This document shows positions 16,362-27,880 of a stretch of DNA of 64,000 nucleotides, piece after piece. The translations under genes were made by a program, and so were the position numbers. The stretch's first letter is position 1, and each line of letters begins with the position of its first letter. The notes beneath the pieces are model-generated. The model had not been told where the DNA came from, searched no databases, and worked only from the letters and a program-made list of their open reading frames with translations. The DNA is from CALMEC01 sp964628685 (lineage in GTDB: Bacteria > Actinomycetota > Thermoleophilia > Miltoncostaeales > Miltoncostaeaceae), in NCBI GenBank assembly GCA_964628685.1, contig CAZVNM010000004.1, positions 279,822 through 343,821 on the forward strand. Direction: 5' to 3'.

Positions 16362-16423
16362 CGATGTGGGATGGTCGGGCAAGCCGTCCCACATCGGCCG
16401 TCGCCACCGGTTCCACAACCGGT
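16362..16423. terminator. Two hairpins between convergent genes
   Basis: CGATGTGGGA (16362-16371) and TCCCACATCG (16387-16396) form a perfect 10-bp stem. ACCGGTT-ccac-AACCGGT (16406-16423) forms a 7-bp stem. They sit between the protoglobin gene and the convergent rnr gene and may stop transcription from both sides. A weaker GACGGG/CCCGTC hairpin lies at 16286-16301. Confidence 0.5.
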
Positions 16424-16434
16424 GAGCGGATGCG

Positions 16435-18201
16435 CTAGCGGCCCCGGCCGGGACGATCCCGCCGGCCACGCCCACGCGGCGCGGGACGCGGAGCGGGTGC
16501 GATCCCGTCGACGGGCATCAGCTCGACGCGGCCGCGCAGCGGTTCGACCGACACGACGCGCACCTCGACGCTGTCACCCAGCGCGAGCCTGCGGCCGGTC
16601 TCCTCGCCCTCCAGCAGGATGCCCAGCGGGTCGGCGTGGTACCAGTCGCCGTCGATCGAGCGGGCCGGCAGATAGCCGTCCAGTTCCAGCCGATCGCCGA
16701 ACGCGACGAACACGCCGCCCTCCCCCACCCCGGTGATCTCGCCCGGGAAGACCCGGTCCGGGTCGGTGCGCACGAGGTCCTCGGTGAGGAACGCGCGGCA
16801 GATGCGGTCGGCGCGACGTTCGAGCGCTACGGCCTCGCGCTCGGTGAGCGAGCTGCGTTCGGCGGCGAGCGTCAGGTCGCCCAGATCCTCGGAGGCGGGT
16901 CCGATCCCCAGCGAGTCGAGGAGCGCCCGGTGCACCAGGAGGTCCGGGTAGCGCCGGATCGGTGACGTGAAGTGCAGGTACGCGGCGCTCGCAAGGCCGG
17001 AGTGGGACATGTGGTCCACGGCGTAGAAGGCCTGTCGCAGCGACTGCAGCACCAGCACCGGCAGGCCGCGCGCACCGCCGTGCACGGCGACGTGACGGGT
17101 GATGGCCTCCGCGGCGATCGATGCCACCCGCTCGCACTCGGTCGGGGTGAGCGGCTCGTCGGGGATCGGCGGCAGCGCGACGCCGAGGGCCTCGAGCCGT
17201 TCGACCAGGAGCATCACGCTGCGTTCGGCCGGTTCGGCGTGGTGACGGTAGACGCCGGCGTGGCCACGGGCCAACAGGTGCTGTGCCACCGCCTCGTTGG
17301 CGGCGATCATGCAGTCCTCGATCAGGCGGTGCGACGCCGTCTGGATCTCCAGCTCGATCCCCGCCACGCGGCCCTCGTCGGTGAACGTGAACGACGGTTC
17401 GGCGCCCTCGATCTCGAGCGCACCCCGGGAGCGGCGGCGGGCACGGAGTCGTTCGGCGGCCTCGCGTGCCAACGCGATGTCGGCCTCGAGCTCCTGGTCG
17501 TCCAGCGTCCCTCCGGCGAACAGCCGGTCGACCTCCGGGTAGGTGAGCCTGCGCCGCGAGTGGATGGTGGAGCGGAAGAAGCTCGACCGGCGCACCTCGC
17601 CGTCCGGTGAGATCGCGAGCTCGGCGGTGACGGCGGCGCGGTCCTCGCCGGGCCGCAGGCTGCAGATGTCGTTGGAAAGGCGCCGGGGGAGCATCGGGTC
17701 GACCAGACCGGGCAGGTAGACGGAGTTGCCGCGCCGCGCCGCCTCCCGGTCGATCACACCGCCGATGTCGACGAACGCGGAGACGTCGGCGATGTGGACC
17801 CACAGTGTGATGTCGTCACCGTCACGTGCGACCGCGATGGCGTCGTCGTGGTCCTTGGCGCCCTCGGGGTCGATGGTGATGACCCGCTGGTGGGTCATGT
17901 CGCGCCGGCCCCGGTCGGAGGCGGTGTCCCGCGACGCGACCTCGTCCGCCGCGTCGTTGACCACCCGGCCGAACGGACGTCCCAGTCCCTCCGAGGCGAG
18001 GAGCGCGGCCATCGCGGCTCGGGCCGAGCGCGCGGGGCCGTGCACCGCGACGATGCGGGGCGACCCGCGACCGGCGACGGCGGTGACCAGGTCGCCCATC
18101 GCGCCCATCCGGCCCTGGCGTCCGAGACGCAGGGGCGGTCCGGACTCGAAGACCGGTTCGACCGCCAGGCCGCGCCCCGCGCCGACGAGGCGACCGACCA
18201 C
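16435..18201 (-). CDS. rnr: Exoribonuclease, RNase R/RNase II family
   Basis: 588 residues. The RNB catalytic domain starts with ITIDPEGAKDHDDAIAVA (metal-binding Asp cluster) and continues with RRLSNDICSLRPGEDR, IEDCMIAANEAVA and YLHFTSPIRRYPDLLVHR. A C-terminal S1 domain (GEITGVGEGGVFVAFGDRLEL) and a basic tail follow. The N-terminal cold-shock part is much shorter than in typical RNase R of about 750-800 residues. The enzyme degrades RNA 3' to 5' and in other bacteria works with tmRNA-SmpB. GTG at 18201 is the first possible start, 35 bp after ctpA. Confidence 0.88.
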   Translation of the reverse strand: MVGRLVGAGRGLAVEPVFESGPPLRLGRQGRMGAMGDLVTAVAGRGSPRIVAVHGPARSARAAMAALLASEGLGRPFGRVVNDAADEVASRDTASDRGRRDMTHQRVITIDPEGAKDHDDAIAVARDGDDITLWVHIADVSAFVDIGGVIDREAARRGNSVYLPGLVDPMLPRRLSNDICSLRPGEDRAAVTAELAISPDGEVRRSSFFRSTIHSRRRLTYPEVDRLFAGGTLDDQELEADIALAREAAERLRARRRSRGALEIEGAEPSFTFTDEGRVAGIELEIQTASHRLIEDCMIAANEAVAQHLLARGHAGVYRHHAEPAERSVMLLVERLEALGVALPPIPDEPLTPTECERVASIAAEAITRHVAVHGGARGLPVLVLQSLRQAFYAVDHMSHSGLASAAYLHFTSPIRRYPDLLVHRALLDSLGIGPASEDLGDLTLAAERSSLTEREAVALERRADRICRAFLTEDLVRTDPDRVFPGEITGVGEGGVFVAFGDRLELDGYLPARSIDGDWYHADPLGILLEGEETGRRLALGDSVEVRVVSVEPLRGRVELMPVDGIAPAPRPAPRGRGRRDRPGRGR

Positions 18202-18236
18202 GACCGTCCCGGGATGGGGACGGGGGTCGCGCCGGG

Positions 18237-19472
18237 TCAGGAACCGCCTCCGGCCGCCACGGTGAGGGCGCGATCGAGCGCCTCGTCCTTGGGCGTATGG
18301 GGGTTGTCGCTCGCCTTGACGTCCGGTTCGAGTCCGCGCTTGCCGAGGTCGTACCCGTCGGGGGTGAGGTAGCTCGCGACGGTGAACTTGACGGCGCCGC
18401 CGTTGGAGAGCACGCGGGTGGTCTGGATGAGCGCCTTGCCGAACGTGCGCGTGCCCACGAGCTTCGCCCGGTCGGCGTCGCGCAGCGCACCGGCCACGAC
18501 CTCGCTGGCGCTCGCGGAGTTCTGGTCCACCAGGATGACCACCGGCTGGTCGCCGATCGCCTTCTCGCCGGAGCTCGTGAGCTTCTCGGCCTCACCGCTG
18601 CGGTCCCTGCTGGTGGCGACCGGCTGGCCGTCGCCCAGGAAGATGCCGACGACCTTCTCGGCCTCGTTCAGGAGGCCGCCCGGGTCACCGCGCAGGTCGA
18701 AGACGACCGCCGTCACCTTCTTCTCCATGAGCGAGTCGACCTCCTTGCGAAGTGCGGTCGCCGATCCCGTCGTGAACCGATCCAGTCGCACGTAGCCGAT
18801 GCGTTTGCCGGCGACCGTCTCGACGCGCGAGCTCGTGACGACGTCGTGGATCTCGGCACGGGTCATGGTGTAGTCGCGGGTGGCGGCCTTCGCGCGCTGG
18901 ATCCTGAGGGTGACCTCGGTGCCCTCCTCGCCCTTGACCGTGTCCATGACCTGGCGCAGGTTCTTGGGCGACACCGGCTTGCCGTCCACGGCCACGATCA
19001 CGTCGCCCGCCTTCACGCCGGCCTTGGCCGCGGGACCGCCGGGCATCACGCTCACCACGCCGGCCTTCCCGTCCGCCGGGTTCCAGACGATGCCCACGCC
19101 CACATAGGTGCCGGAGCGCGTGTGGAGGAACCTGGCGTACTCGTCCTTCGTGAAGTACTCGGTGTACGGGTCGCCGATCGCCTTGACCGCGGCGGCGGCC
19201 GACGCGTCCTGCATCTTCTCGAGGATCTTCGGGTCGATCGGCCGGTAGTAGTCGGACTCCAGCAGCGACATGACCTGGTGGCCGGCCGTGGTGCGCGAGG
19301 GTTCGATCAGACGGTCGCGGATGCCCGATGGGGCCTGGTCGAGGCCGCTCTGGCGCGGGTGGCCACCGATCCAGATGCCCATGACGAAGACCGCGGCCAC
19401 GAGGACCATGGCGAGGGCGAACGAGCCGATGCGCCTGAGCCGGGTGCGGGTCGGATTGGTGGACTCACTCAC
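18237..19472 (-). CDS. ctpA: C-terminal processing peptidase (S41) with PDZ domain
   Basis: 411 residues. A single N-terminal TM anchor (FALAMVLVAAVFVMGIWIGG) places it outside the membrane. A PDZ domain follows (GTYVGVGIVWNP, GPAAKAGVKAGDVIVAVDGK). The S41 catalytic pair is visible: Ser in VDQNSASASEVVAGAL and Lys in TRTFGKALIQ. Enzymes of this type trim C-termini of exported proteins. TACAAT lies 8 nt before the GTG, so the mRNA is probably leaderless. In many bacteria this gene follows ftsX, as it does here apart from the phosphatase. Confidence 0.93.
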   Translation of the reverse strand: MSESTNPTRTRLRRIGSFALAMVLVAAVFVMGIWIGGHPRQSGLDQAPSGIRDRLIEPSRTTAGHQVMSLLESDYYRPIDPKILEKMQDASAAAAVKAIGDPYTEYFTKDEYARFLHTRSGTYVGVGIVWNPADGKAGVVSVMPGGPAAKAGVKAGDVIVAVDGKPVSPKNLRQVMDTVKGEEGTEVTLRIQRAKAATRDYTMTRAEIHDVVTSSRVETVAGKRIGYVRLDRFTTGSATALRKEVDSLMEKKVTAVVFDLRGDPGGLLNEAEKVVGIFLGDGQPVATSRDRSGEAEKLTSSGEKAIGDQPVVILVDQNSASASEVVAGALRDADRAKLVGTRTFGKALIQTTRVLSNGGAVKFTVASYLTPDGYDLGKRGLEPDVKASDNPHTPKDEALDRALTVAAGGGS

Positions 19473-19603
19473 TCGGCCCGATTGTAGAGCGAACCGGGCG
19501 CGTCACGTCGAACGCGGGTCCGACGCCCGTCGCGTCGTTGCGACACCGGCCCGGGCGGGCGCGTCCGATGGGACGTGCCCGCCCGAACGGGCGGCGCGGG
19601 GCG

Positions 19604-21289
19604 TCAGCGCCTGCCGGCGGCCTTCGCCTTCGCGGCGGCCTTCGCCTTCGCGGCGGCCTTCGCCTTCGCGGCGGCCTTCGCCTTCGCGGCGGCCTTCGCC
19701 TTGGCAGCGGCCTTCGCCTTGGCCGGGCCCTGGTGCTTCACGTGGCCCTTCCCGTGGCCGTGGCCCTTCCCGTGGCCGTGGCCCTTCCCGTGGCCGTGGC
19801 CCTTCCCGTGGTCGTGACCGATGCCGCGCGGCGGCGTCCAGTCGTGACGGGGACCGTTGCCACGGTCACGACCGGTCCCGGTGAGGATGGCGAAGATGTC
19901 GGTCTGGTCGATCGTGCCCTGGACGTTCACGCCCAGCGGGCCCTTCGCCCAGACGGGCACCTGCGCGCCGGTGTGACCGTGCGACGCGCCCTCGCGGCTG
20001 GCGGTGCCGTAGGCGACCCGCATCGGCGCACCGTCGACCGTCGAGAGCGTGGCGTACGCGGTCACCGCCGCCGGGGTCTGCTCGGCGTTGATGATCTGCG
20101 ACGTGTGCGAGTGGTCGGCGGTGACGATCACGAGCGTGTCGGGGTGGTCCTTCTGGTAGTCGAGCGCCACGCCGACGGCCTTGTCGAAGGCCAGCATCTC
20201 GCCGATCTGCCCGCAGGCGTCGGCGGCGTGGTCACGCTTGTCGATGGACGCGCCCTCCACCTGCAGGGTGAAGCCCTTCCTGTTGGTCTCGAGGAGCTTG
20301 ATCGCCTTGTCGGTCAGCTCCGCCAGCGACGGCTCGTTGGCCGGGCGGTTGGTCTCGACGCACTTGGTGGTCGCGCTGCCGCCGTCGACCTGCGGGTTGT
20401 AGCCCGGGTTGGCGGTGCGCCAGGCGTCGGACCGCGCGGTGAGCGTCGCGAACTCGGTGGTCATGTTGCTTCGGTTGAACAGGCCGAACACCTTGCCGTT
20501 GCGAAGCGACGTGACCGAGGCGAGCTCGTCGGCCGTGCGCGGCTGCTGCGTGTAGCCCTTGCTGCGGGCGTAGTCGAGGACGTTGGTGGTGCCACCCGCG
20601 TCGAGCGGCTGCTCGAACCGGGAGAGGCCACCGCCGAGGTAGACGTCGAAGCCGGAGTCGACCTGCTGCTCGGCGATGGAGCCGAGGCCGCCGGCGGCCT
20701 TGGTCTCACTGGGGCAGAGCGACCGTGCGTCGTTGGGGCCCTGGCACGCGCGCTGCGAGATGTGCGCGGACGGAGCGCCCGGGGTGGCGTCGGTGATCTC
20801 GGCCGTGGACACGTTGCCGACCGACTTGCCGGCGTCGCGGGCGATCTCCATGAACGTGCGGTACCCCTCGTTGGAGCCGGGGACGTTCGTGGCGGAGGAC
20901 GGGCCCTGGGCCAGGCGACCGTCGACGGTGCGCTTGCCGGTGGACCACGCGACGGCGGTCGGGGCCGAGTCGCCGACGTAGTTGGGCGGGTACGGGGCGG
21001 ACGGGGCCGGGGACAGGACGTAGTGGATGGACGACCCGCGGAAGGGGAGCTCGTCCATGCGCAGGCGCCCGTCGGCGCCCTTGCCGTAGTAGCGACCCGA
21101 GGTGACCTCGGAGTCGCCCATGCCGTCACCGATGAGGAGGATGACGTTCTTCGGGGTTGATGGGTCGATCGCGGCCAGGAGCTTCGCCGCGGGGTCGTCG
21201 GCGGTGGCGCGATGGGCGACCGCGACGGTCGTGGCGGTGAGAGCGGCGGCCACGCCGGCGATCGCGATTCTGCGTGTTGTGGTGCGCAA
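19604..21289 (-). CDS. phoA: Alkaline phosphatase (PhoA family) with His-rich and Lys/Ala-rich tail
   Basis: 561 residues from TTG at 21289, chosen because AAGGAA lies 6 nt upstream and the product begins with a signal peptide (TTTRRIAIAGVAAALTATT, possibly Tat). Asp55 in LLIGDGMGDSE binds metal, Ser108 in GDSAPTAVAW is the nucleophile, and TADHSHTSQ and GASHGHTG supply metal His residues. It should hydrolyse phosphate monoesters outside the cell. After residue 490 come four GHGHGK-type repeats and then six AKAKAA-type repeats ending GRR. This histone-H1-like tail is not part of known PhoA enzymes. Confidence 0.9.
   Translation of the reverse strand: MRTTTRRIAIAGVAAALTATTVAVAHRATADDPAAKLLAAIDPSTPKNVILLIGDGMGDSEVTSGRYYGKGADGRLRMDELPFRGSSIHYVLSPAPSAPYPPNYVGDSAPTAVAWSTGKRTVDGRLAQGPSSATNVPGSNEGYRTFMEIARDAGKSVGNVSTAEITDATPGAPSAHISQRACQGPNDARSLCPSETKAAGGLGSIAEQQVDSGFDVYLGGGLSRFEQPLDAGGTTNVLDYARSKGYTQQPRTADELASVTSLRNGKVFGLFNRSNMTTEFATLTARSDAWRTANPGYNPQVDGGSATTKCVETNRPANEPSLAELTDKAIKLLETNRKGFTLQVEGASIDKRDHAADACGQIGEMLAFDKAVGVALDYQKDHPDTLVIVTADHSHTSQIINAEQTPAAVTAYATLSTVDGAPMRVAYGTASREGASHGHTGAQVPVWAKGPLGVNVQGTIDQTDIFAILTGTGRDRGNGPRHDWTPPRGIGHDHGKGHGHGKGHGHGKGHGHGKGHVKHQGPAKAKAAAKAKAAAKAKAAAKAKAAAKAKAAAKAKAAGRR
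19621..19728 (-). repeat. Six 18-bp units coding the Lys/Ala tail
   Basis: Units of ccttcgccttcgcggcgg start every 18 bp from 19621. The first four are identical and the last two are diverged. They encode the AKAKAA motif at the C-terminus of the phosphatase. Near-identical copies suggest recent expansion. Confidence 0.9.
19741..19812 (-). repeat. Four 18-bp units coding a Gly/His/Lys segment
   Basis: Units of cgtggcccttcccgtggc start at 19741, 19759, 19777 and 19795, with one base changed in the last. They encode GHGHGK repeats just before the Lys/Ala tail of the phosphatase. His-rich repeats of this kind can bind divalent metals. Confidence 0.9.
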
Positions 21290-21302
21290 CGCAGGTTCCT
21301 TT

Positions 21303-21728
21303 CGAATCGATTCGGGAGGCGGCGCCCGCGGGTGGAGACCGGGGCGCTCGACCGCACGTTCCCCCACGACCGACCGTGGCGCGTGTCGATGACCTGACGG
21401 GCCGGTGACAATCCGAATGCGTGCGGCGGAGGTCGCGACGCCGGACCGCGCCGACGGACGCGCGCACACACGAAGGTCCCCGCAAACGCGGGAGATGACG
21501 AGCCGGGCGCCGACCGGCGGTGCGGGGACGGCCCGGTGCGACGCCGGTCCGCGATCCGTCATCGTCCCGACCCGGAACGGTCACGAGGACGGCGCGCCCG
21601 GCCACCAGCGGCGGCCGATTCACGGGCGCGACGCGCGTTCACGCACACCGCGGGTGACAACCGGGGTCCATCCCAGGGCGCGTCGACGACGCGGGCCCAG
21701 GAATCGTCAGTGGGGTCCGACCGTCACC
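21303..21728. other. Intergenic stretch upstream of phoA, no gene seen
   Basis: No coding frame here shows family features or fits the neighbours. A 12-bp palindrome CGAATCGATTCG sits at 21303-21314, directly before the phoA Shine-Dalgarno sequence. It could be an operator, but phosphate-box repeats are not convincing. Confidence 0.4.
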
Positions 21729-21760
21729 GGTGTGGCGCGAGGTGTGTCTCGCGCCACACC
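21729..21760 (-). terminator. Second hairpin after ftsX
   Basis: A perfect 13-bp stem (21729-21741 with 21748-21760) and 6-nt loop. It follows the first hairpin in the minus-strand direction, after a GGTTTTC stretch, and could act as back-up terminator or insulator. Confidence 0.55.
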
Positions 21761-21777
21761 CGAAAACCGTGCAAATC

Positions 21778-21814
21778 GCAACGTTCGTCGACCGAGACCG
21801 TCGACGAACGTTGC
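21778..21814 (-). terminator. Long perfect hairpin after ftsX
   Basis: A perfect 15-bp stem (21778-21792 with 21800-21814) and 7-nt loop begins 8 bp after the ftsX stop. It probably ends the secA/prfB/ftsEX transcript. The site is fully symmetric, so a role as a protein-binding site is also possible. Confidence 0.6.
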
Positions 21815-21821
21815 CTCCCAC

Positions 21822-22721
21822 CTAGACCTTGAGGAACCGCCGCAGCGTGATACCGCTGCCGAGCGCACCCATGAGCGCCCCCGCGACGACGAGGACGACC
21901 GCCATCACGCCGAACGAGATGGTGGTGTCACCCTGCGTCTGCAGCGGGCTGGTGCCGATGTCGAGCACCTTGTCGACGATGAGGAGCTTGGTCGCCACCA
22001 GCAGGACCACCGCGGCGATCGCGCCGATCAGGCCGAAGACGAGTCCCTCGATGACGAAGGGCCATCGGATGAACCAGTTGGTGGCGCCCACGAGGCGCAT
22101 CACCTCCACCTCGCGTCGTCGCGCGAAGATTGACAGGCGGATCGTGTTGCCGATGAGGAGGATGGCCGCGATCACGAGCAGCACCATCAGCCCGCCGGCG
22201 CCCCAGCTGAGGATGCGCGCGGCCGACAGGAACTGCTTGGTCGTCTCCATGTTGACGCTGAAGCCCTTTGGCGTCACGTTGTCCTTGAGCCAGTACGGCA
22301 GGCCGTTCAGGTCGTCGACGATCCGCTCGTTGTTGGCCGGGTCGTCCGGCTGGATGACGATGGTCGCGGGCAGCGGGCTCTCAGGCAGCAGGTCGAAGGC
22401 GTCCGGGTACTTGCTGCGCTGTTCCTTGAGCACGTCGGCCTTGGACATGAACCGCACGCTCTGCACGTTGGGGTGCGCCTGCACCGCCGCGATGGCCTTG
22501 TTGATCTCGTCGCCGGTCGCGTCCAGCTTGATGAACGCCCGCAGGTCGAGCTTCTCCTTCTGGGTGTCCAGGAGGTTCTGGGTCCAGAAGAACACGGCCA
22601 GGAAGAACCCGAGGGTCGCGATCGCGATGAGCACGGTCGCGGTGGCCGCGAACGACACCGCGGCGTTGCCGCGAATGGAGCGGAACGCCTCGAGGCTGAA
22701 GAACTTGAATCGACCGCTCAC
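21822..22721 (-). CDS. ftsX: Cell division protein FtsX
   Basis: 299 residues from GTG at 22721, directly after the ftsE stop. One TM helix near residue 30 (ATATVLIAIATLGFFLAVFF) is followed by a periplasmic domain. Three more helices close the FtsX core (GGLMVLLVIAAILLIGNTIR, GLVFGLIGAIAAVVLLVAT and ISFGVMAVVLVVAGALMGAL). The RRREVEVMRLVGATNWFIRWPF segment couples to FtsE. FtsEX controls septal peptidoglycan hydrolases. Confidence 0.95.
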   Translation of the reverse strand: MSGRFKFFSLEAFRSIRGNAAVSFAATATVLIAIATLGFFLAVFFWTQNLLDTQKEKLDLRAFIKLDATGDEINKAIAAVQAHPNVQSVRFMSKADVLKEQRSKYPDAFDLLPESPLPATIVIQPDDPANNERIVDDLNGLPYWLKDNVTPKGFSVNMETTKQFLSAARILSWGAGGLMVLLVIAAILLIGNTIRLSIFARRREVEVMRLVGATNWFIRWPFVIEGLVFGLIGAIAAVVLLVATKLLIVDKVLDIGTSPLQTQGDTTISFGVMAVVLVVAGALMGALGSGITLRRFLKV

Positions 22722-23678
22722 CTACATCCCCCCTCGCTGGTAGGCGCCGCGACGTTGGTCGCGCACCAGCTTGCCGTGCTGGAGCTCGATGACGCGCATC
22801 TGCATCTTGTCCACCAGGTCACGGTCGTGCGTGGCCATGATCACGGTGGTGCCGGTCCGGTTGATGCGGTAGAGCAGCTGCATGATCCCGATCGACGTCT
22901 CCGGGTCGAGGTTGCCGGTGGGCTCGTCCGCGATGAGGAGCGCCGGGTGGTTGACGAACGCCCGCGCGATGGACACGCGCTGCTGCTCACCACCGGAGAG
23001 CTCGTTGGGATAGCGGCCCGACTTCTCGGCGAGGCCGACAAGCGCCAGGATCTCGGGCACCTTGCGTCGGATCGAGCGATGGGAGTCGCCGGTCACCTCG
23101 AGCGCGTAGGCCACGTTCTCGGCGACGGTGCGGCGCGGAAGCAGCTTGTAGTCCTGGAAGACGCAGCCGATCTCGCGCCGCAGGTACGGCACCCGCTTGT
23201 GCTGCATCTTCGTGAGGTCGCGCGTGCCGACCAGCAGGCGCCCCTCGTCGATCTCGAGCTCGCGGATGAGCAGGCGGATGAACGTCGACTTGCCGGAGCC
23301 CGACGCACCGACCAGGAAGACGAACTCACCCGAGTCGATGGTGAGCGAGACGTCGTCCAGCGCGGTCACGTCGGGTGCGTACCGCTTGACGACGTTCTCG
23401 AAGACGACCATGGGCCCGTCGCCCGGGCGGAGCATGGATCCCCGCTTGCCGCGCCGGGACTTGGCCGGTGCCGCGGCGGGCGCCGGCTCCGGCTCGTCCG
23501 CCCACAGGTCGTCGGCGGTCGGCTCGGGGATCGTCTGCGTGCCGGTCGTCTCGGGGGTCCGCGTCACCTCGGTGGGGTGGTCCGCGGCCTGCTCCGGCCG
23601 GCGGTCCACGGGTTCGAGCGACCCGGTGTCGCCGGGGTGCTCGTCCGGTGTGTCGCTGTTCGGTGTGAGATCGGTCAT
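22722..23678 (-). CDS. ftsE: Cell division ATP-binding protein FtsE with N-terminal extension
   Basis: 318 residues. The ABC domain starts near residue 90 (MVVFENVVKRYAPDV). Walker A GASGSGKST is at 124-132, followed by CVFQDYKLLPRRTVAEN (FtsE Q-loop), LSGGEQQRVSIARA and LLIADEPTGNLDPET. About 85 residues of acidic, Pro/Thr-rich, probably disordered sequence precede it, which typical FtsE proteins of about 225 residues lack. The ATG at 23678 has GGAAG upstream, but ATG at residue 82 or 90 would give the normal size. Confidence 0.93.
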   Translation of the reverse strand: MTDLTPNSDTPDEHPGDTGSLEPVDRRPEQAADHPTEVTRTPETTGTQTIPEPTADDLWADEPEPAPAAAPAKSRRGKRGSMLRPGDGPMVVFENVVKRYAPDVTALDDVSLTIDSGEFVFLVGASGSGKSTFIRLLIRELEIDEGRLLVGTRDLTKMQHKRVPYLRREIGCVFQDYKLLPRRTVAENVAYALEVTGDSHRSIRRKVPEILALVGLAEKSGRYPNELSGGEQQRVSIARAFVNHPALLIADEPTGNLDPETSIGIMQLLYRINRTGTTVIMATHDRDLVDKMQMRVIELQHGKLVRDQRRGAYQRGGM

Positions 23679-23799
23679 GAGCGCTTCCAGTCGATCAGCC
23701 AGGGTAGCCCGCCTCGTTGCACGTGATCACGCACGGGTTCCGGGCGAACCGTGCCCGTACCCATTCGAACCGTCCATCCAGAACCCTGCACGGCCGGGA

Positions 23800-24951
23800 T
23801 CAGCCGGATGTCACCGATCGCGTGCGCGCACGACGCTCCAGCTCGGCGCGGATGAAGCCGTCCAGGTCACCGTCGAGGACGGCCTGCGCGTTGCCGACCT
23901 CGTGCTCGGTGCGCAGGTCCTTGACCATCGTGTACGGGTGGATCACGTACGAGCGGATCTGGCTGCCGAAGCCGATGGTCTGCGACTCGCCGCGGCTCTT
24001 CGCCGCCTCCTCCTCGCGACGCTCGATCTCCAGCTGCACCAGGCGCGAGCGCAGCATCGACATGGCGGTCGCGCGGTTCTGCATCTGGGAGCGCTCGTTC
24101 TGGCACTGCACCACGATGCGGGTGGGCAGGTGGGTGATCCGCACCGCCGACTCGGTCTTGTTGACGTGCTGGCCACCGGCACCGCTCGCACGATAGGTGT
24201 CGACCTTGAGGTCCTTGTCCTCGATCTCGACCTCGACGGTGTCGTCGACCAGCGGGCTCACCTCGACGGCGGCGAACGACGTCTGACGACGGTGGGCGGA
24301 GTCGAACGGCGAGAGGCGCACCAGACGGTGGACGCCCCGCTCGGCCGAAAGCAGCCCGTAGGCGTTGCGGCCCTCCACGGAGAAGGTGGCGCTCTTGATG
24401 CCCGCCTCCCCGCCCTCCTGCGACTCCTTCAGGTCCACGCGCAGGCCGCGATCCTGCGCCCAGCGGCTGTACATGCGCAGGAGCATCTCGGCCCAGTCCT
24501 GGGCGTCGGTGCCGCCCTCACCGGCGTTGATCGTGACGATGGCGCCGCCGCCGTCGTGTTCCCCGGAGAAGAGCCGTTCCTCCTCCAGCGCGGCCAGGTG
24601 CGCGTCGGCCCGGTCGAGTCCGGCCGCCAGGTCGACCACGAAGGCGGCGTCGAACTCGCCGTCGGCCTCGTCGGCACGGGCGATCTCGGCCAGCTCCGCG
24701 GCGTCGTCCAGCTCGCTGACGAGGTCGGTGTAGTCGGCGAGACGCTGCGTGGTCTGGCTGTGATCGGCCGAGACACGCGCCGCGTTCTTCTGGTCGTCCC
24801 AGAAGCCCGGCGCCTGCATCGACGACTCGAGCTCCGCGATGCGCGCCTGAAGCTCCGACGGGTTGAGGTACTCGCCCAGCATGGTGGCCCGCTCGCGCAG
24901 ACGCCCCAGTCGCTGGACGACCTCCTCGATGCGGTGTTCGTCGTCGCTCAT
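23800..24951 (-). CDS. prfB: Peptide chain release factor 2
   Basis: 383 residues. The stop-codon recognition tripeptide SPF is at 214-216 (RLSPFDSAHRRQTSF) and the catalytic GGQ at 259-261 (SGAGGQHVNKTESAV), so it reads UGA and UAA. The frame is continuous; the autoregulatory +1 frameshift site found near codon 25 in many species is absent. The ATG follows GGGCGGGA. It lies 16 bp after secA and ahead of ftsE, a common actinobacterial order. Confidence 0.97.
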   Translation of the reverse strand: MSDDEHRIEEVVQRLGRLRERATMLGEYLNPSELQARIAELESSMQAPGFWDDQKNAARVSADHSQTTQRLADYTDLVSELDDAAELAEIARADEADGEFDAAFVVDLAAGLDRADAHLAALEEERLFSGEHDGGGAIVTINAGEGGTDAQDWAEMLLRMYSRWAQDRGLRVDLKESQEGGEAGIKSATFSVEGRNAYGLLSAERGVHRLVRLSPFDSAHRRQTSFAAVEVSPLVDDTVEVEIEDKDLKVDTYRASGAGGQHVNKTESAVRITHLPTRIVVQCQNERSQMQNRATAMSMLRSRLVQLEIERREEEAAKSRGESQTIGFGSQIRSYVIHPYTMVKDLRTEHEVGNAQAVLDGDLDGFIRAELERRARTRSVTSG

Positions 24952-24967
24952 CGCGTCCCGCCCAGGT

Positions 24968-27598
<2,631 letters not shown>

Positions 27599-27657
27599 GA
27601 ACCGTGCCTCATTCGGGAAATGGACCGACGGGCAATCGTAGCAACCCGGTCCGGGAC

Positions 27658-27880
27658 GAATCTTTCGTCGATGGTCCCGCAGCCATGCATGAAGCCTCGA
27701 TTCGTCCCGGTTCTTCGATGCATCGCCATCAGACGCACACGACTCGGGGACGACCTCTGTCGACGGTCAGCCAGGGCAACGCGGACGGCAGGCACGTGCG
27801 TTCGCCTGACCGGCGAACGCGGAGGCGCCCTTCGGCGCCCCCGCAACCGCCTGGGGATCCCCCCAATGGGGCCCCGTGCA
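27658..27880 (+). repeat. Structured intergenic repeat, copy A1
   Basis: First copy of a family with five members in the window. It shares atcgccatcagacg, gacctctgtcgacggtca and acggcaggcacgtg with the others. A hairpin CGTTCGCC-tgacc-GGCGAACG is at 27799-27819, followed by GGCGCC-cttc-GGCGCC. It lies upstream of secA, antisense to both neighbours. It has no consistent reading frame across copies. Function is unknown. Confidence 0.75.

Noticed and set aside
19621..19812. Non-coding satellite repeats
   Set aside because: The 18-bp units keep the frame of the phosphatase gene and encode regular GHGHGK and AKAKAA peptides.
21380..21430. Phosphate-box direct repeats upstream of phoA
   Set aside because: GTCACC and GTCAGG occur 11 nt apart on the minus strand, but the match to known 11-bp direct repeats is too weak to call.
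24850..24951. Programmed frameshift in prfB
   Set aside because: The frame runs from ATG to the end without an in-frame TGA or CTTTGA site.
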